From contig OX578277.1 in NCBI GenBank assembly GCA_951217055.1, positions 62,404,388 to 62,468,387 of the forward strand: a DNA stretch of 64,000 nucleotides. Reading direction: 5' to 3'. This document shows, in pieces, positions 9,422-22,705 of the stretch. A program made the position numbers and the translations under genes. The notes under the pieces are model-generated. The model did no database searches. It saw nothing but the letters and a program-made list of their open reading frames with translations, and had not been told where the DNA came from. The DNA is from Gerris lacustris. Taxonomy: Eukaryota; Arthropoda; Insecta; Hemiptera; Gerridae. The stretch's first letter is position 1. Each line of letters starts with the position of its first letter.

Positions 9422-12400
9422 ATAAAATGTGTTAATGGACATTTGTACACATTTGAATATAATTCGTCTCGTATTAAGGCTCAAAAAATTACAAATAGTC
9501 GTACTAACCCACTTTTTATCATTATATTATAGTCAATATCATAGTTCCATAATCTTATCAAGAACATGAAAATTTACTGTTTCAGGAAGGCGAGATCTGA
9601 AGAACTTATCTGCTATTGATTCAGATGGTATTTAAAATCATTCAACGTGGACACTAATAGCAGTTATCCTAATAGGTAACATGAATAATAGGTAACTTAT
9701 TAATTTTTTGTATAAGGAGTGAACTGCTTCTTTGTACTAATATTTTCTATTTCAGACTAACGATAATCCAGAGAAATGGCTATTTTTTATTTATTTCCCT
9801 CCTGTTTTAAAAGCATTATTTTGCTTGATTTTGATTCTTTTAACCTTAATGCAATAAGAAAGGTAACGTTTAATTACTGGTTTTTATTAAAGGCTGCCGT
9901 ACTAACATAAACGTTGAATCTTATGGGCTTAATAAATCTTTAGCTTCAGTAGTCCGCGATTATTTCTCGTTTCTCAATGATTTTTTTTATTACCTTTCAT
10001 TAAAAGTTAAATGACTCAGTTTGTTTTCATAACCGACAGTTAACTTATGAATTCTTATTAGACAAATTTTCATTGTAGGTTTTGCTATTTTATTAAGGGA
10101 AACTTTGTAATTGGTTTGGCATGAGCACTAGCTTACGATTAATCTTTACCACTGAATATTAAATTGAATTATTATTTTTTACCAGAGTAAATGTTGCTTT
10201 TTAATCACAAAGGTAGGTTTTTAGTAGCTTAGATTTCAATTATAACTGCTTTAATCTCCTATTCCTTGTGAAAAAACTACAAACTATGATTTAAAAAGAA
10301 AACCAATAAGGCTCTTCCGCATTTTAAATTATACTTCGAATAAATTTGATATAACTGTACGACTTGAGTTAGACACACGTGTTCATGACATGTTTGATAA
10401 CGATATTATTCAAAGGAGTGGTAATTTAATGACTATTCGAATTATTTTAGTTGATTATGTCTTGGAACGTAACACGATAACGCAACAATTCATTTCATCT
10501 GAGATCCTAAGATGCACAATTTGACATTTCACAACAATAATCTTGAAAATTGACTTAATATACTGCATTTATATTTGCAGTCCTTATAATTTATACATAA
10601 AAGTCTATTATCACAGACAGCAACCTCGTAAATTAATATATCAAATTAAAAATAGGAATTTTAACTCGATTACGATAATACATGTCTCGATATTCACAAT
10701 GTTCCAGACAATATTTCATGATAGATGTAATTGTGATTTTCTCAAATAATTTTAAACTGATACGTATAATAAAACTTGATGGTGAATTGTAGTTAGCTTG
10801 TAATGATAGATTGCAGATGGAATAGTTTGAAATTTGGCATCTTCAGCTATAGAAATTGATAGACTTAATCAGTCTGATTTGATAACCATATTAACTTATG
10901 AAACTCTACTATCTAATTCATGGAACGGCATCGACAAATGCACTAAAGATAGCTTTCTCTAGTCGAGCAGTGGACTCACTTGATTAAGAATCAAGAGTAT
11001 TTCGTTAGCACAAAGGTTTTTTACAATAATAATTAAAGCATAATTGGACGATTACGTCAATCATTGTGTGCAGAACACATTTGCGAAGCATTTGTGATGA
11101 CCACTGATATCCCTCCTTGGTGTGGCACAATATTATGAAATGCAGGTATGCTGAATTTGATAACTACGAAGGAAATGATAGTGAATAAATGTTAATACCG
11201 ATGACAGCCAACAATTTGATTTTGTAATTTTGTTGATGGATTTGTATCTATAAAACACGGCTCACAAACACACATTTTTGTCTATAAGAATAAAAATCTA
11301 CTAACCATATAAAATATTTATGATAATGTAGGAATTTAAAAGAATTTTGTAGATACACCACTATTTTTTAAAATTAAGAATATTCCACCCAAAATTGGCT
11401 TCTACAAAATTAACCTTACATCTATTATAGCTATCAAAATGTAAACGTATCCATTAATAATGTAAGAAAATAAAGAAAATGAATGTTTAGTTCCATGTAC
11501 TGGAAATTTCAATAATGATTTTCATTATATTTCTATCGAGCGTTCTGTTTATGAAAAGGAAATGGATATAACTTCCAATGCAATCAGTTATAATAGCTTA
11601 TTATCTGAATTCAAAATGTTATTTATTTAAAAAAATAAACTATGCAACTTCATCCATATGTGTATAATTTACATGTATGCTAATCAATATATTCCAGGTA
11701 ATAAAATACCGCCAATCGCTTATCTTTTATCTGAAGTATAAGTGTTTTTCTTTTATGGATATGCCTTGTGTTCTTTAAATTTCAAGATTCATAGAAAACT
11801 ATTCTCGGCTTCAGAATATTGATAAGTGCATGTTCTATGGAAAGCAAAGCTATAAATGTACATTTGTATATTTTTGCATAATTTAAAAAAATGATATAAG
11901 TTTGGAGAATATGTAACAAACAACGTTTGCTGTATACAAACTTCTTTGGAATGATCATTTAATTATGAATTTTAGCCTGACCCCATAAATGACTGAGACT
12001 GCGATATGGGACTATACTTTTTGCCATGATTTAATGAGAACCACTTTATCTTGTAGCCTTTACCAAAGTAAGTAAGAAAATAATGTGCGGAATAAATCAA
12101 TTAGGTTACTAATAAATCAATTTCACTTGATCGGCGTATAGTTAATTTGTCTTAATATTGTGACTATTAATATGTTTTAATGGTCACAGCTTCCTGTCCC
12201 TGTTTATCATTTACGTTTTAAGAGCAGTAAACAAGTGTTTTACATGCTCCTCTTAATAAGTAGTATAAGTTATTTAATTTCTTACACTTTCATAATGATC
12301 ACATTTTTAATCTCTCTCATATCTAACTAAATAATTTGAGATGCAAGCATGTCTTGGAACTACGAAAATTGACGTATTATAATATGACACAAGTTTTAAA

Positions 12401-14750
12401 ATTATATTTAGTTGTCTTTACTTAAAAATTAATTACGTTACTTAATTATGCTCTAATATTCAATAAAGTTTTTGGGAGAATGGTATTAATTCAAATAAAC
12501 AAAAATCAATTCCAGCTAATTATTTAATATTTCTGATTTTCAATGCTTATCTAAGCTTACAATGTATATTTGATAATTTATCAAGTATTTTTTCCGGTGT
12601 CATAAGTATTAAAAATTGCTTTAGTTTCAAATGGAATTAAATAATTACTAATGACCTTACCATGATGTAAAAAAACAACGGTAATTAATTATTATCTACT
12701 ACTATACTAGTAATTTTATTATTTACATAAAAATAAAACAACTTAAGAGTAAAAACAGAATTTAATTCAGAATTTAATTCAGAATTTTGATTTAAATCTC
12801 AAAAGGAAATTTAATAATCAGTGAAGATATTCTATATAAAAACCAAGCTTTACTTTGGCTTGTGTTTATATATTCATAGGTTTTTGTTCAAAGCAAAGCT
12901 GTTTTGTTTTAGGCTGTGTTTTTGTATTGAGTTTTATCCAGGATCTAATGGGTGTGGACTAAGACGCTTACCAAAATGGGCTTGGTCTTGCATCCCGCAG
13001 GTCTTGGAACCATATTGATTTTTGGCAAGAAGGAGCTCAGGGGGGGGGTTTAGAGACTAGAGCTAAAGCATACTCAAGCAAAATCCTTAAAAAATACCCT
13101 GCCCTTTATTCCTTATAATATTCTTAACCTAAAACTGCTTCTCATACACATTTATGTATTTCTGCTTGTATATTTTTCGATCATACAAGGCAACGTTTAT
13201 TCATTCTCTTTATAGCTCTATATGTATGTAAAGCAGCGAAGTATATTTTTCATAGAATTGTCTATCATTCAAAATTTTAATAAAGGTTACTTAAATCTTC
13301 ATTATAAATGCTTTTATTACAATGATCATTGACAAATTTTAATGTTTTTTACAGCAAATTGAAAATATGATAATCAAATCATACTAATTAATAACTTGGC
13401 TTTATTAACTTCTCATAAATGTTGTGATGTATTAAAATATGAAGGAATATCCAAATTCCTCGATTTTTAATCTTTATCATTTTTTTTTTTATATTGATGA
13501 CGTCATTTGCTAATAATAAATAATGACGATTTAGTATGAATTGCTCTACATCAAAAAGCAAGCTTGCAGATATTTGACAAAATATATATTATTTAAATAT
13601 TGATTATTTTCGCATAATTTCCTTTATAATAAAATTAAGTGTGATTCACCATTCAGATTTGTATATCCCCATTTTATACAGCTCATTTTTGTATATGCAT
13701 AACAATGTGAGTATGATAAACTTTTAGACAAACAAATATTAGTCAAGCCCGCTTGCGTATAATTTCATCCATACAATCTCAATTGCCATACGTCCATGCA
13801 ATAAGTTCAATTATTGCCAGAAGACACAATATTATTAATTAATTTAGTTAGTTGAATTGATTATATAATATATTAAAAGTGGTGATCAGATTATTTTTAT
13901 TAGTACTTTTCCTCATAGATATTGTAAATACTATCCTTACTTTATTGATCCCTTTTATATTTTTCCTTTTGTTTGCCCCAACCTGAATAAAATTCCAAAC
14001 TATCATAACTTTTTCCTTATCATACCTAGTTTTCTTAGTATTATTTATTGCTTTATTAGTACCTTCTTAATAATTCAATGGTTTCTGTTTCAGGTTTCAA
14101 TTCTATTCCGGAATTTCTGGATTTACTTTAGCCAGCGTACAAGGTGATAATTAAATTTTTTGTTTTAATTTATTTAGTAACTAAAATTATTGTAAAATTC
14201 TGAAAATAATTTAAGGATTTTGGAGGAAACCGACGATAGGCCATTCTTAGTAAAGTTGGAACTAATGGTGTCATCTGTAGGATAAAATGTGTACAATCTT
14301 TTTGTTCATATTAAATATTAATCTCTAGGACAATTTCCTAGGATAAAATTTCAATAATAAAAATTATAAGGTACCAGGATTTTAACTTCTTACATATTAT
14401 ACAGAATTTATATATAAATATATATATATATATAAAATAATTTAAAAAAGAACTGTTTTTAATCAAAATTATTTTCAAGTAATGAATTAAAATATTAATA
14501 GGAGTCCTACGCGTCCGTACCAGTATTTAGTAATTTTACTAAAAATGACAACTTTCTTAAAAATGTTAACTATATAGTTATTCCCAAACAAGATGATTTT
14601 TCTTCAATATCTATAGGGAAAATATATGTATTTAAAAAATGTATAGTATTTATATATTATAATTTTTGTTAGTAAGAGACTTTTATCTATTAAATTGATT
14701 ACACAGATACAAATTTTGTTAATAGGTTAAATATTAATTTAAGACATTTG
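9420..14750. other. No gene recognised; AT-rich intergenic DNA
   Basis: Apart from the short duplication at 10336-10405 and a poly-G run at about 13040-13049, I see no coding region, SINE, or inverted-repeat element. A slightly GC-richer patch at 12950-13070 does not translate into anything recognisable. Confidence 0.5.
10336..10405 (+). repeat. Short dispersed duplication (partner at 7352-7425)
   Basis: Shares AATAAATTTGATATAACTGT and GAGTTAGACACACGTG with the partner at roughly 85-90% identity by eye. Confidence 0.6.
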
Positions 14751-15131
14751 TTTACCCATAATATCCCAGCGTTGCGTTTTCGCTACGCAAGTTAAGGTCA
14801 AAGTTTTTTAACAAAAATATAAAAATAGTGAAATAGAATAAATAACTGATAACAAATATGTAAAATAGACACTTCTGTGAAATAAAATACCTATTTAGTT
14901 TGAAAATATTATTACTGTTGGTCTTGTGTACTGTATACATACATACAACTTTTTTTTGATGAAATTTTTGACCGTCCTCATGGCAGATATATGGTATGAA
15001 AATATTTTTATTATTTTTTAAATGTTTATATTCTTAAATTAATTTGCTTATAAAGGTTCATTTTAAAGATATATAACATAAATTTAATTACTTTTTAAAT
15101 AGCGTACCACCAAGATGTTTAGAAACTTTTG

Positions 15132-15196
15132 TGTTGCGTTTTCGCAACACTGGGCACATACGATGTCAAAATATGCAAAATTCACTTCTTTTTTTC
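15132..15196. repeat. Internal inverted repeat of piggyBac element, left arm
   Basis: Complementary to 16867-16930 over about 64 bp with very few differences. It lies about 380 bp inside the left end and upstream of the transposase. Its outer part is itself a mini-hairpin, GTTGCG-TTTT-CGCAAC. Confidence 0.85.
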
Positions 15197-15369
15197 ATTT
15201 ATTTAAAAAACATCAAGCGGAATTACAGTCAGTAGTCCAGCATTAGTAGTGCAAACCTTTTTTTATCCAGCTAGAGAAAATAAGAGACAAATATGGAAGA
15301 AAGGAGACATTCCGACAAATTATATCTTTGACTTAAATCTTTCTTAGGAGTCTTGATAGTTAGCGGGTA

Positions 15370-16585
15370 CAATTAAGTGCCTAGACGTAGAATGTATTGG
15401 GAGGAGAGCTCAGATGTACATAATTCCTGAATTGCTGATGCCATTCGTCGAAACAGATTTGATGAAATTATGCGCTATCTTCACTTTAACGATAATTTTA
15501 AATTAGATACGTTTAAGGATCAAACGTTTAAGGATTTGTTGTCTAGGATTCTGAATCAAGCATTGATGAGGCCATGATCCCATATTTTGGGCGTCATGGG
15601 CTCAAACAGTTCATTTGGAGCAAACCAATACAATTCGGCTTTAAGGCTTGGTGCCATAATTTAAAGTTAGGATTCCTCATAAATTTTTATGTTTACCTAG
15701 GAGCTAGAGGACTAAGAAGTAATTGCAAACAAGATTTTGGCTTAGGTGACAGTGTACTTTTAAAAATGGTCGAGCATTTGCCTCAACATAACAACACATT
15801 TTTATCACACCATCTTTATGCCGATAATTTTTTTACATACCTAAAGGTGCTATCAGTTTTACTGAACAATCTATTGGCTTTACAGGAACTTTAAGAAAAA
15901 ATAGAATGCCAAAAGACTGGCCTATCAGAAATTTGAGGACTATGAAATCATCCCCAAGAGGGACATATGACAGTTGTTATGAAAAGAACAGTGGATCTTT
16001 CTTTTGTAGATGGAATGATAATTCAGTCGTAACCAGTTTCAAACTGCGCTGGTGTGAAACCAATAGGAAAAGCTGTTAGATACTCAGCCACAGATAAAAA
16101 AAAAAGGAAATACAAACCAACCAAATATGATAAAATTATATAATATGAATATGGGTGGTACCGATTGGATGGTACCACCCATATTCAAAACGTGTCTATA
16201 TATGGAACAAATATATGATCCAAGAAATGGTGGTGGCCAATATTCAACTAGTGCTTGGATACAGCAATAAAAAATGCTGGGCTGTTATACAGGTTGTCTT
16301 CTGAACGGTATAACACTGTAACTCCGATGGATCTCCTTGATTTTAGTCGATGATACCAAAGGAGTTTTTAGCGAAATTCGGAACACCCAGGCTCCGAACT
16401 CCAGGGTTAATAAGAAAATTGGTGGCAAGTACTGTCTTTTGGTTCTATAGGTATATGATGGCATAGGTCACTACATAGTATCACAGAAAAGCAGAACCCG
16501 CTGTGCTCATTGCAACTCTACGACAATTAAATTCTGTGAAAAATGCCAGGTTGTGTTGCACGAAAAATGCTTTTTGCAATTTCAT
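15370..16585 (+). pseudogene. piggyBac transposase remnant (DDE_Tnp_1_7 type)
   Basis: Pieces in order are recognisable in shifting frames. These are YWEESSDVHNS then DAIRRNRFDEIMRYLHFNDN (15390-15500), and SIDEAMIPYFGR (the first catalytic Asp, codon at about 15565). Next come KPIQFGFKAWC, GLGDSVLLKMVEHLP and HLYADNFFTYL (second Asp) up to about 15880, then GTLRKNRMPKDWP and WNDNSVV (likely third Asp) near 16015. A 'MGGTDW..' block at about 16150 and a C-terminal CxxC..CxxC..HxxC zinc-binding tail (16495-16585) complete it. Several stops and frameshifts, including an in-frame stop near 15430 and a duplication of AAGGATCAAACGTTT at about 15515-15535, show it is dead. Confidence 0.85.
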
Positions 16586-16866
16586 ACTTATAATTTACAT
16601 ATTCTATACTATATTTTATAATAGTTTCTTTCTTATTAAATAAGATATGTCAAATTAAAATAAAATACATTATAACACAATTTATACTTACCTGTTTTTT
16701 TTATTGATTAAAAAAAAAAAATGCTCAATTTTTGTACTATTAGTACTACTAAGTCTATATTTTGGGTCCTAAATTTTGGTGTATAGCGAGTACCTGACAT
16801 CGCAGAGGCTTAGAAACATATTTTTATATTTATTTAAAAAATAAAAATATATCATTTTCAATTAAC

Positions 16867-16930
16867 AAAAAAAGAAGTGAATTTTGCATATTTTGACTCT
16901 GTATGTGCCCAGTGTTGCGTTTTCGCAACG
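16867..16930. repeat. Internal inverted repeat of piggyBac element, right arm
   Basis: Partner of 15132-15196. It lies about 130 bp from the right end and downstream of the zinc-binding tail, so the pair encloses the transposase asymmetrically. Confidence 0.85.
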
Positions 16931-17097
16931 TCCGCCATCTTGAAACCAGGTTGACGTAATTTTTTAAAAATATTTTTCTACATCATTATGGACCAATAAA
17001 AACATTATCCTAAAATTTAAAAAAGACTCCCCAAAAAAAATATAATGGGCATATATGGGTTAATAAAATAATTTGAGAAGTAAAAAAAAAAAAAAAA

Positions 17098-17640
17098 AAA
17101 AATAGTCTGCCAATTTGTGAGGTGCATAGTTTTCTCGCGTCTTATTACCAATAAGTGGATGACCTATAATTATGACTATTACTTCACCGATGGACTTCCA
17201 AACGTGTGGTCACTTAGCATGTCATCACGTGGGAGTCTCACTTACGTGTATTTTCAACGTGTATTGTCTCATTCACTTATTTTTATTCAATAATTATGTA
17301 CGCAGAAGATTTAAATTAATGTCATATCAACTGTGAGCTATTTTCGATGAACCATCTAAATTTCTTTAAAATCATTAAGTACTTCTATAAAGATATAGGT
17401 GTTAATAAAAAGAAGTTCTCCACTGGGCTGATTGTGAGCTAACATCCAAATTTTATCACATTGGGAGAGTTCGCAAAATAGTCCAGTGGTTCGGTAAAAT
17501 GTTGATAGACAGACCGAAAGACAGAGACGAGACTACAAATTTTCCCTGGTGTCTGAAACGGATATCTGCCTTTGATATTGGAGCCATAAAAAATGACAAT
17601 CAGAGTGATCACAATGCCTCCGTAACAACAGCCGCTTGTC
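17098..17640 (-). repeat. R1 repeat, diverged copy
   Basis: Tail motif AGTCTGCCAATTTGTGAGG (17104) comes first on the plus strand. Then follow GACAGACCGAAAGACAGA and GTCTGAAACGGATATCTG (17552 on), and GCCTCCGTAAC at the head side. It directly abuts an A-rich run next to the piggyBac element. Confidence 0.7.
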
Positions 17641-18070
17641 CTAGCGATTTGTTAATATGGAAAGAAAAAATACGATTAATTAATATTGATGATAAGTTAA
17701 ATTTATTTAGATGAGGAAGCTACTACAAATTTTCTACAGAGAAAATGTTAGAATTTTCAAATAGTCATTATTTGGAACAACTGTTACAAGCTTTGAGTTG
17801 AGGGTTGTGGTGGAAAGTCATGATTTATTCATTTTAATGGATACTACTTTGACCGCAGTGTGAAAGGAAACGCTTTAAAGTAAGAAAGAAAAATACTTTC
17901 GAGAAAGGTGACTTTAAATGGGGATTTAAGCATATGTTTAGGAGAGATCCGAAAATCAAGACTATCTCTCTTTTCTTAGACTTTATTTTTATTTAAAGAA
18001 AATTCTTTGTTGTCTGTTGTGTGTCTGTTCTTTTTTTAAGTGAACACTTTAAGTAATATTCAAGAATTCG
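17641..18070. other. No feature recognised
   Basis: AT-rich DNA between the R1 copy and the SINE. Nothing assignable. Confidence 0.5.
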
Positions 18071-18276
18071 TTTTTTAACTTCTTTTACGTCCCAATCAAC
18101 ACATTATGATTAGGTCATTATAGGACATGGGAGTCAGCCACTTTACTCATCTACTGATCATCAGTGTGAAACATTTCTAACCTCTCTTGGTGGGATTCAA
18201 ACTCATAGATATGCCACTGATGTCTTGGTTTTAGGCAGAGTTGCAAGTATCCTAACTACTCGTCTACGCCGGTTCC
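18071..18276 (-). repeat. tRNA-derived SINE family A, copy 1
   Basis: On the minus strand the head reads GGCGTAGACGAGTAGTTAGG (A-box-like) and then GAGTTTGAATCCCACC (B-box-like). The body contains TTTCACACTGATGATCAGTA and the tail reads TTGGGACGTAAAAGAAGTTAAAAAA. Related copies are 27781-27996 (-) and 56889-57030 (+). Confidence 0.65.
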
Positions 18277-20053
18277 CTTTTTTTAACTTTTTTAATTAAA
18301 ATTTTATTTAAAGAAAATTATTACCATTTTTAATGTGAACATTCATATTTTAGAATACAGTATTATTGAAATTCAGCCTTCTTATCAAATATTGTTTAAT
18401 CAAATCGCACAATCACTAGTAATCTAGGGACCCATTTATTCAAAATATAAAGAAAACAGTTTTTTCCAGGAAAAAAGTTCCATTTCCGCAATAAAATGTT
18501 TAAATTTTTTTTTTTTTAATTTCGTTTAAGCAAGAAACTGTGCTAATGTTTTTTCATTTAATAATATCAGGTGATCGACTAATATTTTGTTGTAACTCAA
18601 ACAAATATGAGTTATTTTAACTCTTTTCGGGTTATTATTTACATCTTCATTATTAAATTATGTTTGAAACAATACAATTTTAATCTTTGATCTTTATAAA
18701 TTTGTTTGGGTCCGCGAGACTGAGCGATTTATTTCTGTCTTTGTTTACCTCCCTTGTGTATGTTTGTCCTTTCAGAGCATCCAACTTTTATTTATGTTTA
18801 TCCTCGTCTTTTTGGATCTTTGAAAATCCGCGTGTGTAGCATATATACGCTATTCTCCTTCTCTGTGAATCGATCTAAAACTGTGTTGTAATATCAATTG
18901 AGTTCTTAGAGAATTCTATATCTAACTGCATTGTTTAAAATTTATCTTTGAGGATACATTTTCTACAAAAATAGCTCGTGGACTATTTATGCTTCTGCCC
19001 ATAAATACCAGTTACTAATATATTAATATATTTTAATTATTAATATGTTAATTATTAATTGCTAATAAATAACATAAACAAATTTAATCTGGAAACATAA
19101 TAATAACTGCCATTTTCGACCTCATCTTCTTACTAAATAAATACATAGGTACTAAACTATTCTAGTCTTATAATTAGTGTTTACTCTGACACCTCAGATT
19201 GGCCAACCTATGTAAGGGAAAAAATAACGCCACTAGGCCTGTAGAAGGCGCTCCACCATTTACATTTTTGCTTGCCTAGATTTGTTTCTTGCCCTATCTT
19301 CTAGACTTTAAAATCTCGAGCTTTAACTGTCTCCCCTCCCCATATTTTTTAATTTTACTTCGTTGTGAGAGTAAACTCTAATTGTAAGACCAGTCTACCT
19401 ATCTATACATATAACTATAACAATTAATTAACTATATCTCTTGACTAGACTATAAAATACACATGATGGCATAATTTAGAAAAAGCAAGAGTGATTTTGA
19501 AATAAAACAAAATATAATATGTAGTTATATCTAGATAATGATAATACAGTTCATTAGATGTTAGAAGGATTAAGGTTTATCATATATAGAGTAGTAGGTG
19601 GTAAATTCTATTAGACTAATTGAAACTATAACTGTTTGCTTTTAAAACTTAAATACGCAATACAAAAGAAACAAAGAAGATGTTTGTTTTAACGAACGAC
19701 ATAACTAAAAAACGCCATTTCTTATTTTTATCTCAATCCTTTAATTTCTGTCTTATCAAAGACCGGAGAATCACAATGGCATTAGCTCAGTCACTCCTAA
19801 TTATTAGTAAAATATTAGTATTACAAAAGTTATCTATTATGTATATTAAAAAACTTAAAAACTTAAAATCTCCAAACTTACATTTCAGATTTCATCAGGA
19901 GATTTTCAAAAATGTTCATAAAATATTTTCAGAAATCAGTCAATAATGCTACAAATTTTCTTTTATGCCAGAAATTGGTCTGTACCCAAAAAATCCATTA
20001 AATAACATGTTTAGCTCCACAATAATGTTGTAGGTAAATAAAATTCAGACTAC
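18277..20053. other. No gene recognised
   Basis: AT-rich sequence. A frame at 19680-19946 is open for 88 codons, but its composition matches the surrounding noncoding DNA and I do not support it as a gene. Confidence 0.45.
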
Positions 20054-20187
20054 AGTTTGTGCCAAATTATTATAGTGAGTAGACTGCGCGGGAAAGTCGT
20101 AAAAAAGTCGAGCTCTCATTGGCTCCTCACCCCATTTTTTCGACTTCCACGCGCTGTCAATACACAAAACCTCATTTAGCACAAACT
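20054..20187. mobile_element. Foldback/MITE-like element, about 134 bp
   Basis: AGTTTGTGCCAAAT at the left pairs with ATTTAGCACAAACT at the right. The pairing continues inward through GCGCGGGAAAGTCG against CGACTTCCACGCGC. The whole unit is a long imperfect hairpin with a GC-richer loop. No clear target duplication is visible. Confidence 0.65.
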
Positions 20188-20262
20188 ATATTGGTGAGCG
20201 GTAAACGTCCTAAATTAAAGCCACAAGATACGATGGGTGAAGTGAAACTTTTTAACTGTATT

Positions 20263-20882
20263 TTGCTTCTGATCTTACCGAAGCTAGTGGAAGCTATGTA
20301 ATCGTTCTAAAGAAGGAAAATGTTTTATATCTCCGATTTCAATAATTCCAAGACAGAAATCCGTTTAAGACATCAAGGCACATTTTTGGTTACGTGTCCG
20401 TCTGAGGGTCTGTCGGTCTATATGTCGCTACATTTTTTAAATCAACATATCTCAAAAAAACTCGTCCGATTTTAATGAAAATTGGATGGTAGGTCATAAT
20501 TAGCCCATTGTTGGCCCCATGTAGGTTCATTCACCTTCTGTGCCCGTTTCTTTCTCTTCAACATACGCACAAGCATACATTTATTTATACCTATATCTTC
20601 AAAAGTACTCATTAATAATAATTTGTTTGATTTTTATTCAATTTGGATGATTTGTCGAGTAGCTCGCAGATAGCACCGGATTAATTTAAACCGTCTGCGC
20701 TCTTTAACTTTTGCTAAATTGATACTTTTATTCATGTAAAAAATCAAAACAATTTTGACAGATTTAAAAGACGAGGGAAACAGTTAAATCAATTCGACCT
20801 TATTGGGTTGTAAAAGCATATCATTAATAAATTTCGTAATAGGATGCGAGGAAGCTATGTGCCACACTAATTGCCAGACTAT
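20263..20882 (+). repeat. R1 repeat, essentially full-length
   Basis: Head TTGCTTCTGATCTTACCGAA, core with GACATCAAGGCACATTTTTG and a short CTGT-derived tract. Tail AGGATGCGAGGAAGCTATGT then GCCACACTAATTGCCAGAC. It is a good reference copy for the family layout. Confidence 0.85.
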
Positions 20883-21403
20883 TTTAAAAATATTTGTTAG
20901 AATTCGAGACTAAAATTGTAAAAAAAAACAATAACTTAAAATTTTTAAATAAAGAATAAAATTACTAATAATTAAAATGTAAATACAAAATGCAAATGTA
21001 ACCATCAAACACATTTGAAAACCGCAAATGGGCACATCCAATAACCTTTTTAGTGAATGGTTTCCAATATTCCAGACTGGTAGATGAAATTCGTAAGATT
21101 AATAAATTAAGGTTGTTTAAAACATAGAATTTGTTTAAAATGAAACCTTATGTTAACTATAATTCTGAAACTAAATCTATCTAAACCTGATTATGTGATT
21201 CTAACTTCTTTATTTCTCGCCGTAAGAGTGTAGAAAACGTACGAATGTTTAGAATAAAACGAAGTAAGAGAAAAATATTTTTTAACATGAATTTCTTTAT
21301 TCTTTTAAATTTGATTATACCTCTTCAAAAATATTAGGGCCATTCATCAGTGGTAACATCTTAATTATATATATTTATTTTAAATATAAGCCTTTACCAG
21401 CCT

Positions 21404-21503
21404 TACCAGCTTATAGACTAAGTATATATTGATCGAAATAAAATATTTAAATATACCAGCTTATTGACTAAGTATATAATTGATCGAAATCAAATAATTT
21501 AAT
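21404..21503 (+). repeat. Two-copy tandem repeat, 50-bp period
   Basis: ACCAGCTTATAGACTAAGTA at 21405 recurs as ACCAGCTTATTGACTAAGTA at 21455, with matching GATCGAAAT further on. Confidence 0.75.
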
Positions 21504-22384
21504 TTCCATAAGTTTGAACATTTTTGACTTTGAATCTCATTGAGGTAAGATTAATTTGTTTGGATTAATTTGTGCTTCTATAATGGATTTGTGAAAATGT
21601 TTAATTATTTTTTAAAGAACAATAAATTAACTAATAATCTGTAAAGCTATGATTTTGTAATAACTCTCAAGTGACTCTAAAACATCAATCTAAAGTGAAC
21701 CCAAATATTTCTGAAAAACTAACATAATGCAATTCCTAATAAGGTATTTAGTTTTTTTTACTGTTTTCATTTTCATTTCAAATAGGACTTTCTGTTTCAT
21801 TTCTACAATACTGTGAATTATAAAAAAAATGCTACAATGTGACATTGTACCATTAGAAGTCACATGTTTTCGTTCCCAAAAGAAACCCTTTTTTGCTCAT
21901 CTATGTATTTCGAATAAGGACAATTTCAAACAAAAAGTAAATGCTAACTACTAACTTTTTTACCTGGTAACGAGTTTTGCTCCTTGAAGGTCAGCCGCTT
22001 GTCTCTTTCAGATATATTGTTAGCTATTCATTATGTAAATCTTAGACTATAAATTATCATTACCTTCTTCATGAACAAAAAAATTAAAGTTATAATGAAA
22101 ACGACAGTTTCTTCGTCCGTTCAACTGATTGACAAAAAAGCCTTTAAACTAAGAATCATTCATACAATTATAATTATTCGAAATTTTTCTTTGCAATATC
22201 CCTTGGATGTAGATATAATTTACATTTGGATTGGAATAATTTACTTTGAATAAATTAATGATGGATAAATTTTATATTACATTTTGATGTAATGGTAAAT
22301 GATCGTTAAATTTAGTTAGAAAAACCTCAAACAACTAACAAATGCAGAATACCCTGGGGCAAAGTGGTTCTGTGTAACGTACTT

Positions 22385-22568
22385 ATTTACTTAGTAGTCA
22401 TTTAAATCTATATCTATATACCTATATCTTAGTAGTTATGTGAATCTATATCTATTATATGTGTATCTTAGTGGTTATGTGAACCTATGACCTATGACCT
22501 AAATATCTGTTTAAATTGATCTATATAAACCTAGATGTTTCTGTATATACCTATATACCAATCTATAT

Positions 22569-22640
<72 letters not shown>

Positions 22641-22705
22641 TACAATTTAGTGGTAGGAAGTTAAGTGGTAGGAAGATATATATACTACAATTTAGTGGTA
22701 GGAAA
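22385..22705 (+). repeat. Degenerate tandem repeats around an (AT)n microsatellite
   Basis: At 22385-22500 a unit of about 40 bp (CTTAGTAGTTATGTGAATCT type) repeats about three times. (AT)n fills about 22568-22638. At 22639-22705 the unit TACTACAATTTAGTGGTAGG occurs twice, 42 bp apart. Confidence 0.75.

Larger units (their letters stand above)
14755..17059 (+). mobile_element. Decayed piggyBac-like transposon, about 2.3 kb
   Basis: The element begins CCCATAATATCCCA and ends TGGGCATATATGGG, near-complementary termini with the CCC..GGG ends of piggyBac elements. The right flank is the canonical TTAA (17060-17063). The left flank is TTTA (14751-14754), one change from TTAA. The interior carries a broken transposase (15370-16585) and a pair of about 64-bp inverted repeats at 15132-15196 and 16867-16930. 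The motif GTTGCGTTTTCGC occurs three times in the same orientation, at 14771, 15133 and 16914. Confidence 0.85.

Noticed and set aside
19680..19946. 88-codon open frame as a gene
   Set aside because: Lys/Ile/Phe-rich composition matches translated AT-rich noncoding DNA; no start context, splice signals or homologous motif.
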